Assembly: GCF_016863635.1 (NCBI RefSeq)
Contig: NZ_BOPG01000083.1
Span: forward strand, 1 to 64,000
Direction: 5' to 3'
Source of the DNA: Virgisporangium aurantiacum
Lineage (GTDB): Bacteria; Actinomycetota; Actinomycetes; Mycobacteriales; Micromonosporaceae
Length of the DNA: 64,000 nucleotides
The notes beneath the pieces are model-generated. The model did no database searches. It saw nothing but the letters and a program-made list of their open reading frames with translations, and had not been told where the DNA came from. The position numbers and the translations under genes are program-made. Of this stretch, positions 8,401-15,386 are shown one piece after another; positions within the stretch are counted from its first letter, which is position 1, and each line of letters begins with the position of its first letter.

Positions 8401-11400
8401 GCCCAGGTGCAGGGCCAGTTCGCCGCGCGGGCCGCGTCGACGGGTGTGCCGGTGAAGACGGTCGTGGTCACCGACCCGGGCAACAGGTCCATCACCAACG
8501 TCTACGACATCGGCACGGGCCGGCAGATCTCGACGACCGACGCGCTGGGCAACAAGACCCAGTACGGCTACGACGTCGGCGGTTTCCTCCGCACGGTGAC
8601 CGACCCCAACGGCAACGTCACCACGAACGAGCACGACGTGCGCGGCAACACCGTGTCGCAGACGACGTGCCAGGACCAGTCGGCGAACCGGTGCTCGACG
8701 GTCTACTACACGTACTACCCGGACTCGACGACGACGGTACTGAATCCGGATCCGCGCAACGACGTCCTGCTGACGACCCGCGACGGCCGCTCGTCGTCGG
8801 CGACCGACGCCACGTACCTCACCACGTACGCCTACGACGCGGCCGGGAACCGGGTCTCCGCAACGGATCCGTTGGGGCGCACCACGGTCACCACGTTCAC
8901 CGACGGCACCACGGTGGCCGCCGCCGACGGCGGTTTCGCGCCGGCGGGCCTGCCGACGACGGTGACGACACCGGGCGGGGTCCGCCAGCGCGTGGTGTAC
9001 TTCCGCAGCGGCGAGGTCGCCACGGTGACCGATCCGGCCGGCAAGGTCACCCGGTTCACCTACGACGGCCTCGGCCGCCTGCTCACCGAGACCGAGGTGA
9101 CGAGCACGTTCCCGGCGGGCCTGACGACCGGCTACACGTACGACAAGCTCGGGCGGGTGGTGAAGCAGTCGGAGCCGCCGACGACGAACCGGGTCACCGG
9201 TGCGGTGCACACGGCGGTGACGACGACGGTCTACAACGCCGACGGTCAGGTCGTCTCGGAGACCGTGGCCGACCCGACCGGCGGCGACGCGTCGCGCACC
9301 GAGTCGGCCACCTACAACGCGCGCGGCCAGCAGGACACGGTGACCGACAGCGCCGGGAAGACGACGCGGTACGGCTACGACGCCTACGGGAACATCGTCC
9401 TGGAGACCGAACCCGACGGCGGACAGACCGCGTCGACGTACGACGCCGAGGGGAACCTGCTCACCTCGACGCTCGTCGCCTACACGGGTGACCCGAACGC
9501 GCCGGGTTCGCCGGTGAACTTCGTGCTCACCTCGAAGGCGTACGACCCGTCGGGCCGGCTCGGCTCGGTGACCGACGCGATGGGCTGGGTGACCGCGTAC
9601 ACGTACACCGACAACGGGCTCACGGCCACGATCACCCGGCGTGATCCGGCGTCGGGGGCGACGTTCGTCACGGAGCGGAACTCCTACGACGCGGCCGGGA
9701 ACCTGCTGTCGCAGGTCACCAACAACGGGGTGACGACCGTGTCGTTCGCGGTCGACGCGGCCAACCGCACCACGACGTCCACTGTGGACCCGGCCGGCCT
9801 GCGCCGCACGACCACCCACGAGTACAACCGCGACGACGACGTGGTCGCGCAGACCGTCTCCGACCCGTCGGGCCTGGTGTCACGGTCGGAGACCCTGCAC
9901 GACCAGTTGGGCCGGCCGCTCGCCCACACCGTCCACAATGGAGCGCTCGCGCCGATGGCCCGGTGGCGGCTGGCCGAGACGGCCGGCGCGACCACGGCCC
10001 GCGACACCGGTGGCAACAGCACCGGCGCCGCGACCGGCGTCACCTGGACCACCGACCGGGGCGGCGCGGCGACGTTCAACGGCACCAGTTCCGCGATCGC
10101 CACCACCGGCCCGGTGCTCGACACCGCGCGCAGCTTCACGGTGGCGGCGTGGGTGAACCCGACCAGCGCCACGGGTGCCCGGAACCTTCTTGCCCAGGAC
10201 GGGAAGTCGGCGAGTGGGCTCACCCTCGGCGTCGACGCAAGCGTCTGGTCGCTGTCGATGGCCGACCGCGACGACGCGGCGGCGTCGGCGGTGACCGTGC
10301 GCTCGCCGCAGGCCGCTCCGCTCAACACGTGGAGCCACGTGACGGGCGTGTTCGACGCCGCCGCGCGACAGCTGCGGCTGTACGTGAACGGCACACTCGT
10401 CGCGACCCAGGCGCTGCCGGCGGCGTTCGTCCCGTGGACCGCGACCGGGCCGATGACGCTCGGGCAGGGGCGGGGCGGGTTCTTCGCCGGTGCGCTCAGC
10501 GACGTCCAGGCGTACTCCCGGGCGCTGACACCGTCGGAGGTGGGCGGCGTCTTCGGCGGCACGGTTCCGGCGGCGGGCGCGGCCATGGTGCGCGAGAGCT
10601 GGGCGCGCGACGAGGCCGGTCTGGTCACGGTCTCGGTCGACCCGCTCGGCCGGGCCACCAACCACGAACTCGACGCCGACGGCGAAGCCGTCGCGACGAT
10701 CTCGCCGGCGGTGTCGACGGAAGCCAACGGCGGCGCCGCGCTGCAGGCGCGACCGGTCTCCTACGCCGGATACAACACGTTCGGCCAGCGGACCGAGGTG
10801 AAGGACCCGCTCGGCAACGTGTCGACCACGCGGTACGACGCCGCCGGCCGGCCGGTGTCGATGCGGTTGCCGAGCTACACGCCGCCGGGTTCGACGACGG
10901 CGATCGTGCCGGAGTCGACCGCGACGTACGACGTCAACGGCCAGCTGGTGTCCCGGACCGACGCGCCGGGCAACGTCACCACCTACACCTACGACCAGTT
11001 CGGGCGGCTCGCGAAGGTCACCGCGCCCAACAACGGCACGACGACCTACACCTACGACGCCGTCGGCAACCTGCTGTCGGAGACCGATCCGACCGGCGCC
11101 CGGTCGGAGAGCACGTACGACTTCCTCGGCCGCCGGATCACCGACACCGACATCGTGCGGCAGTCGGGGCAGCGGTACACGACCACCAACGTGTACGGGA
11201 CGGGCGGCTGGCCGTCGCGGCAGGTGTGGCCGAACGGCACCGCCTCCGAGGCGACCTACAACGCCGTGGGCGAGGTCGTCACCGGCAAGGACCCGGCCGG
11301 CGCCGTGACCACGTACGCCTACGACGGGGAGGGCCGCACGGTCCGCGAGACGGCGGCGGACGGCACGTTCCGGACCGTCACCTACGACATGGCCGGACGG

Positions 11401-14400
11401 GACGTGGCCACCCGCCGGTACGACGCGGCCGGCGTGCAGCTGACCGCGGAGTCGAGCGAGTACGACGCGGCCGGCAACCTCCTCGCCGCGGTCGACGCGC
11501 GCGGCACGCGGACGACGTTCGCCTACGACGGCACGGGCATGGTGGTGTCGGAGACGCAGCCGGTCAGCGCGACCGACTCGATCACCACCACGTTCGGGTA
11601 CGACGCGGCCGGCAACCGCACGCGGTTCACCGACGGCCGGGGCAACCCGTTCGTCTTCACCTACAACAGTCTCGGCCTGCCGGAGTCGCAGATCGAGCCG
11701 GCGACGACGGCGTACCCGAACGCCGCCGACCGCACGTTCACGCTGGTGTACGACGCGAACGGCGACCCGGTGTCGCAACGGTTGCCGGGTGGGGTGTCGG
11801 TCACCAACACCTTCGACGTCATGGGCAACATGACGAAACAGGCCGGCGCCGGCGCGGAGGCCGTGACCGCCGACCGCACGTTCGGGTACGACCTGGGCGG
11901 CCGGCTCACGTCGGCGTCGGCACCGGGCGGAACCAACACGTTCACCTACGACGACCGCGGCCTGGTGCTGACGACGACGGGCCCGTCGGGCGCGGCGACG
12001 TTCAGCTACAACAGCATGTCGTCGATGACGTCCCGGGTCGACGCGGCCGGCACGACGAGCTACACCTACGACTCCGCGAACCGGTTGGCGACGGTGGCGA
12101 ACCCGACCACCGGCGTGCAGCTGCGACTCGGCTACACGCCGCTGTCGCAGCCGTCGACGATCACCTACGGGAACAACGGGAACCTCCGGTCGCTTGGCTA
12201 CGACAGCCTGCACCGGCTCACCAGCGACGAGCTGAAGACGTCGGCCGGCGCGTCGATCGCGCGGATCACGTACGGATACGACGCGAACGACAACGTGACG
12301 TCGAAGACGACGACCGGTTTCGTGGGGCAGAGCAGCAACACCTACGCCTACGACCGGGCCGACCGGCTGGTGCTGTGGAACAGCGGGTCCGCGGTCACGA
12401 ACTACTCCTACGACAAGTCCGGCAACCGCACCTCGGCCGGCGCGAAGACCTTCACCTACGACCAGCGCAACCAACTGGTCACCGGTGACAACACCACGTT
12501 CAAGTACACCGCGCGCGGCACGCTGCAGTCGGCGTCGAACCTGACCGGCACGTATTCCACGCGCACCGACGCGTTCGGTCAGGTGGCCAGCCAGGACGCG
12601 GCGGGCGGAACGCAGACCTACGCGTACGACGCGCTCGGTCGGGTGGTGCGGGACGGGTTCGCCTACAGCGGCCTGGACAACACCCTCGCGGCCGACGGCA
12701 CCGCCCGGTACACCCGCGACGATGACGACGACCTGGTCGGTGTCGCGTCGGGGACGACCCAGACGTACGCGTGGGTCGACCTGCACACCGACGTGGTGGG
12801 TCAGTTCACCGCCACCGGCACCACGCTGCCCGGGTCGACGACGTACGACCCGCTGGGCCAGGTGCTCGGCAGCGCGGGCATGCTCGGCAACCTCGGCTTC
12901 CAGTCGGGCTGGACCGACTTCGCCACGGGTCGCGTGAACATGTGGAACCGGTGGTACAACACGCTCTCCGGCCAGTTCGACACGCGCGACGCCGTCGACG
13001 TCGACCCGGTGCCGGACTCGGTGAACGCGAACCGGTTCGCGTACGCCGAGGACAACCCGATGACGATGACCGACCCGATCGGCCACTGGCCGAGCTGCGG
13101 CTGGTGCAGCAAGGGTTTGAGCAAGCTGAAGTCGGGCTACCACGCCGTCACCTCGACCGTCTCGCGCGGGGTCAGCAAGCTCAAGAGCGGGCTGAAGGCC
13201 GTCGGCAAGAAGCTGAAGAGCGTCGGCAGCAAGATCAAGAAGACGCTCAAGGGGCTGGCCAACAAGGGCAAGCGGCTCCTGAAACACCTGTACAACAAGG
13301 GGAAGAAGCTCCTGAAAAAGGGCTACAACATCGTCAAACGCAAGGTGAAGGGCTTCATCGGCGGTGCGAAGAAGTGGATCGCCGACAAGGGCAGCTGGGC
13401 CAAGAGAAAGCTGAAGCAGGGTCTCAACAAGCTCCAGCAGGGCGGCAAGTGGGTCGTGGCGAAGACGAGCCGGGGCCTCAAGGTGGCGGGCAACAAGCTT
13501 CAGGACGGCTGGCACGCCTCCGAGAAGTGGGTGAAGGACAACAAGAACGCCATCATCGAGGGGGTCGCGATCGGCCTCGGGGTCGTCGCCGGGATCGCCT
13601 GCACCGCGGCCTCCGGCGGCACCCTGGTCGTCGCCTGCATGATCGGCACCGCGGCCATCATCAACCTCGGCAAGGACGCCGCCCAGGGCAAGATCCACAA
13701 TGCTGGTGACGCCTTCGGCTCGCTCGGGATGGGTGCCCTGCAGGGTGCGGCGGGTCTGTTCGGCGGAGCCCTCGGCGGCAAGCTCGTCGGCGCGGGCCTC
13801 AGCCGGTTCGGTTCCGGGATGTCCTCGCTCGGCGGCCGCATGTTCGCCGGCGCGGCCGACGGTGCCGCCGGCGACGCGATCACCCAGTTCATGTTGACCG
13901 GCAAGGTCGACCTGCGCGGGGTCGCCGAGAGCGCCGCCCTCGGCGGGCTCACCGGTGGCCGGTCCCGCAAGCGCCCCACGAAGTGCGAGACGCACAGCTT
14001 CGCCCGGGACACCAAGGTCCTCATGGCCGACGGGAGCACCAAGGCCATCAAGGACGTCCGCGTCGGCGACCGGGTGGTGGCGACCGATCCCGCGACCGGC
14101 CGCACCGAGGCCCGCACGGTCACGAAGCAGCACATCAACCGCGACCGCGACCTGACCGACCTTGCCGTCCGCACCCCGGACGGCAGCACGCGCACGGTCG
14201 AGACGACGCAGCAGCACCCGTTCTGGAACGACACGGCCAGGAAGTTCGTCGCGGCCGGCACGCTCGTCGGCGCCGTCCTCTTCGGCGGGCAGGCGGCGAC
14301 GGCCGGGACGGCACAGGCCGCACCGGTCGTCGAGTCGGTGACCAACTACACCGGCGACCGGGTCATGTACGACCTCACCGTCGACGAGATCCACACCTAC

Positions 14401-14811
14401 TACGTGCTCGCCGGCGGGACGCCGCTGCTCGTGCACAACTGCGGCACCGGCGGCCCGACCGACCGCACACCCTACGACGAGAACGGCTGCCAGTGCGGCG
14501 ATCGGGCCGAGTACCGGTTCAAGGTCAACGACAAGCACAAGTGGGAATCGACCGTCCCCGAGGACCAGGACCCCAACGGTCCCGTCAAGAAGCGTCGCGA
14601 CGGGGTCAAGGACGCGCTGGACCGGGCCGAGAAGGCCGGGCAGTACATGGAGCAGGGCGACGAGGTCCTCGAACACGTCGGAGTGGGTGAGGACATGTCC
14701 GTCGACGTCGACATGACCGGTTTCCAGCAGGGGGTGCGCGTGGTCACCATGGGCATCCTGGCCTGGAAGAAGTGGCGGGAGACCAGGAAACAGAAGCGGT
14801 CGGGGGGCTGA
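5452..14811 (+). CDS. Giant secreted RHS/YD-repeat protein with three LamG domains and HINT release domain (polymorphic-toxin-like)
   Basis: A 3119-aa protein starting at GTG after GAAGGGCGG, with an Arg-rich signal peptide (hydrophobic core about residues 18-35). LamG/concanavalin-like domains occupy about 475-708, 762-993 and 1502-1703, inserted among dozens of YD repeats (TYDAAGN-like). The RHS-associated core (GYxxWYNTLSGQF-like, NRFAYAEDNPMTMTDP) ends near 2546 and would close the sugar-lined shell. Residues 2550-2703 are an exceptional Lys-rich run of short amphipathic units, followed by a Gly/Ala hydrophobic stretch to about 2840. A HINT domain (FARDTKVLMADGSTKAIKDV to LLVHNC, about 2845-2997) should self-cleave, freeing a 122-aa C-terminal tail I do not recognise. 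A toxin role in contact or secreted competition is inferred from this architecture. Confidence 0.87.
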   Translation: MRLRGSRRRGLRWTKRLAAAAVVVLASSIIINPVEEVSGFPVPDILAWLPARPGHAAPPEPGPPAVSRAAGVPTHLPAEATTADGGAGRAPGRGVDALDPYVAPPRVARPATTTEPLRDKASTLLAGVAPQVDDQYPPSGYSPPTLTPELLVAAHDPDASAGAMAYDFLVYDAAGTKIADSGWITSRAWTVPSGKLQWGKRYSWTVGAMDGTGAVSTSQTLNALSTQVPQPPITSELSQNDGRGFDPQVGNYTTSATDAGVATVGPALAIERSYNSRDPRLDGAFGAGWATIIDSRATEQRDAAGAVRTVVVTYPGGQDVAFGRNADGTFAPPLGRFASFAAVTGGYRLVDKDGTTYLFTTATGATGRTGLTSVADAQGRATTLTYASGRATRLTSASGRSLSLTWTMPTGATGQHVATVVTDPVTAGDASSALTWSYTYTGDLLTKVCAPTSSTECTTYSYGNGTRYPGTVDNTGPRSYWRLGDAAGSTVATSSVLDNSGTDNGQYANVTLGQPGALAGSTATAAGFNGTSSRVQLPSKLVAEGSYQAVSMWFKTTMPGGVLFSYQASPVTNATTTSNYTPSLYVGASGKLYGQFWTGGVGPIVTTGAVTDGNWHHVVLSAAGNTQSLYVDGSLVGSKSGLVQMYNAASAANSYLGAGFLGGAWPDNGKNGTGNTGYATFFTGTIGEVGYFDKPLTADEVAALNSTARATARPLTSVVRPSGNASATVSYDPKTGALTQATDVNGGVWKVGAPTVSGSGQVYSGAVLGAGPVDYWRFAENGTVDAVNQVNGNVASYNAVTLGVTGGPLGDSTVAGFNGTSSYVRLPAASNPVTGPASVSMWFRMPANSTAGGVLFGYQNGAVTDTAGTTAQVPALYVGIDGKLRGGYWTGDPTRVLASAGKVNDGNWHHVALAASTNSQTLYLDGVAVGAALSAALVAGGGDHVSVGAGKWNATTPSRSAAAVGYFPGSIGEVAVYRGQLSTAQVQGQFAARAASTGVPVKTVVVTDPGNRSITNVYDIGTGRQISTTDALGNKTQYGYDVGGFLRTVTDPNGNVTTNEHDVRGNTVSQTTCQDQSANRCSTVYYTYYPDSTTTVLNPDPRNDVLLTTRDGRSSSATDATYLTTYAYDAAGNRVSATDPLGRTTVTTFTDGTTVAAADGGFAPAGLPTTVTTPGGVRQRVVYFRSGEVATVTDPAGKVTRFTYDGLGRLLTETEVTSTFPAGLTTGYTYDKLGRVVKQSEPPTTNRVTGAVHTAVTTTVYNADGQVVSETVADPTGGDASRTESATYNARGQQDTVTDSAGKTTRYGYDAYGNIVLETEPDGGQTASTYDAEGNLLTSTLVAYTGDPNAPGSPVNFVLTSKAYDPSGRLGSVTDAMGWVTAYTYTDNGLTATITRRDPASGATFVTERNSYDAAGNLLSQVTNNGVTTVSFAVDAANRTTTSTVDPAGLRRTTTHEYNRDDDVVAQTVSDPSGLVSRSETLHDQLGRPLAHTVHNGALAPMARWRLAETAGATTARDTGGNSTGAATGVTWTTDRGGAATFNGTSSAIATTGPVLDTARSFTVAAWVNPTSATGARNLLAQDGKSASGLTLGVDASVWSLSMADRDDAAASAVTVRSPQAAPLNTWSHVTGVFDAAARQLRLYVNGTLVATQALPAAFVPWTATGPMTLGQGRGGFFAGALSDVQAYSRALTPSEVGGVFGGTVPAAGAAMVRESWARDEAGLVTVSVDPLGRATNHELDADGEAVATISPAVSTEANGGAALQARPVSYAGYNTFGQRTEVKDPLGNVSTTRYDAAGRPVSMRLPSYTPPGSTTAIVPESTATYDVNGQLVSRTDAPGNVTTYTYDQFGRLAKVTAPNNGTTTYTYDAVGNLLSETDPTGARSESTYDFLGRRITDTDIVRQSGQRYTTTNVYGTGGWPSRQVWPNGTASEATYNAVGEVVTGKDPAGAVTTYAYDGEGRTVRETAADGTFRTVTYDMAGRDVATRRYDAAGVQLTAESSEYDAAGNLLAAVDARGTRTTFAYDGTGMVVSETQPVSATDSITTTFGYDAAGNRTRFTDGRGNPFVFTYNSLGLPESQIEPATTAYPNAADRTFTLVYDANGDPVSQRLPGGVSVTNTFDVMGNMTKQAGAGAEAVTADRTFGYDLGGRLTSASAPGGTNTFTYDDRGLVLTTTGPSGAATFSYNSMSSMTSRVDAAGTTSYTYDSANRLATVANPTTGVQLRLGYTPLSQPSTITYGNNGNLRSLGYDSLHRLTSDELKTSAGASIARITYGYDANDNVTSKTTTGFVGQSSNTYAYDRADRLVLWNSGSAVTNYSYDKSGNRTSAGAKTFTYDQRNQLVTGDNTTFKYTARGTLQSASNLTGTYSTRTDAFGQVASQDAAGGTQTYAYDALGRVVRDGFAYSGLDNTLAADGTARYTRDDDDDLVGVASGTTQTYAWVDLHTDVVGQFTATGTTLPGSTTYDPLGQVLGSAGMLGNLGFQSGWTDFATGRVNMWNRWYNTLSGQFDTRDAVDVDPVPDSVNANRFAYAEDNPMTMTDPIGHWPSCGWCSKGLSKLKSGYHAVTSTVSRGVSKLKSGLKAVGKKLKSVGSKIKKTLKGLANKGKRLLKHLYNKGKKLLKKGYNIVKRKVKGFIGGAKKWIADKGSWAKRKLKQGLNKLQQGGKWVVAKTSRGLKVAGNKLQDGWHASEKWVKDNKNAIIEGVAIGLGVVAGIACTAASGGTLVVACMIGTAAIINLGKDAAQGKIHNAGDAFGSLGMGALQGAAGLFGGALGGKLVGAGLSRFGSGMSSLGGRMFAGAADGAAGDAITQFMLTGKVDLRGVAESAALGGLTGGRSRKRPTKCETHSFARDTKVLMADGSTKAIKDVRVGDRVVATDPATGRTEARTVTKQHINRDRDLTDLAVRTPDGSTRTVETTQQHPFWNDTARKFVAAGTLVGAVLFGGQAATAGTAQAAPVVESVTNYTGDRVMYDLTVDEIHTYYVLAGGTPLLVHNCGTGGPTDRTPYDENGCQCGDRAEYRFKVNDKHKWESTVPEDQDPNGPVKKRRDGVKDALDRAEKAGQYMEQGDEVLEHVGVGEDMSVDVDMTGFQQGVRVVTMGILAWKKWRETRKQKRSGG

Positions 14812-14890
14812 CGCCGGGGGAGCGTGCGGGGAGCGTCCGGGGAGCGGGCCGCGCGAGGGTGGGCGTATCAACGACCCATCCGGAGGAACC

Positions 14891-15382
14891 ATGCGAAAGA
14901 CATTCCTGCTCGCGCTCGCCGGTCTCGCCGCCAGTGCCGTCGCCGGCGCGGGAGTCGCCGTGCCGACCGCGGCCTCGGCGGACTCCGAGGAACAGCGGAA
15001 CCGCCGCTGCGCGCGGGAGTTCCACGCCGCCGTCGTCGAGGACAACGAGGCGTACAACTTCCGCGACGCCGCGCGGTACGAACGGATCCTCAACCCCCGC
15101 ATGATCTTCTGGGCCGACGGCGTCGCGACCTACGGCCGGGACACCATCATGGCCAACGCCGAGGCGGCCTTCGCCGTCCCCGGCTGGGTCTGGCGCTACG
15201 ACATCAAGAGCGAGACCGTGTACGGCTGCGACTCCGGCATCGCGGTGCTCGAGGCGCACGTCAACTACCCGGAGACCGGGAAGGACATCCACTACGAGGT
15301 GACCATGGGCCTGGTCAAGGAGCACGGTCGGTGGTCGGTGGCCATCGACAACGTGCACCGCGTGAGCCCGCCCCCGGCCTGA
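14891..15382 (+). CDS. Secreted NTF2/SnoaL-like protein, possible immunity partner of the RHS protein
   Basis: A 163-aa protein with a clear Sec signal peptide (MRKTFLLALAGLAASAVA, cleavage near ASA). The mature part looks like an NTF2/SnoaL cone fold: an N-terminal helix with AREFHAAVVEDNEAYNF, then strands including MIFWADGVATYGRDTI and a final HGRWSVAIDNVHRV. Two cysteines (after signal and mid-protein) may form a disulfide. GGAGGAACC precedes the ATG. It follows the giant RHS gene by 79 bases on the same strand. NTF2-fold immunity proteins exist for polymorphic toxins, and an exported one would protect the cell envelope; but such secreted proteins are also common alone in actinobacteria, so the pairing is only a hypothesis. 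Confidence 0.7.
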   Translation: MRKTFLLALAGLAASAVAGAGVAVPTAASADSEEQRNRRCAREFHAAVVEDNEAYNFRDAARYERILNPRMIFWADGVATYGRDTIMANAEAAFAVPGWVWRYDIKSETVYGCDSGIAVLEAHVNYPETGKDIHYEVTMGLVKEHGRWSVAIDNVHRVSPPPA

Positions 15383-15386
15383 CCGG

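Noticed and set aside
5533..9819. Long minus-strand open frames (1428 aa here, 1740 aa at 9880-15102) opposite the giant RHS gene
   Set aside because: They are antisense shadows of high-GC coding DNA: Arg/Val/Gly-rich, without domains, and exactly opposite a protein with clear YD repeats, LamG and HINT domains.
6870..12700. CRISPR or other tandem DNA array within the RHS gene
   Set aside because: The repetition is protein-level YD repeats (TACGAC-rich codons) of irregular length, not equal repeats with spacers.
14443..14811. Nuclease or deaminase activity for the tail of the giant RHS protein
   Set aside because: No catalytic motif such as HNH, AHH or HxE/CxxC deaminase could be seen.
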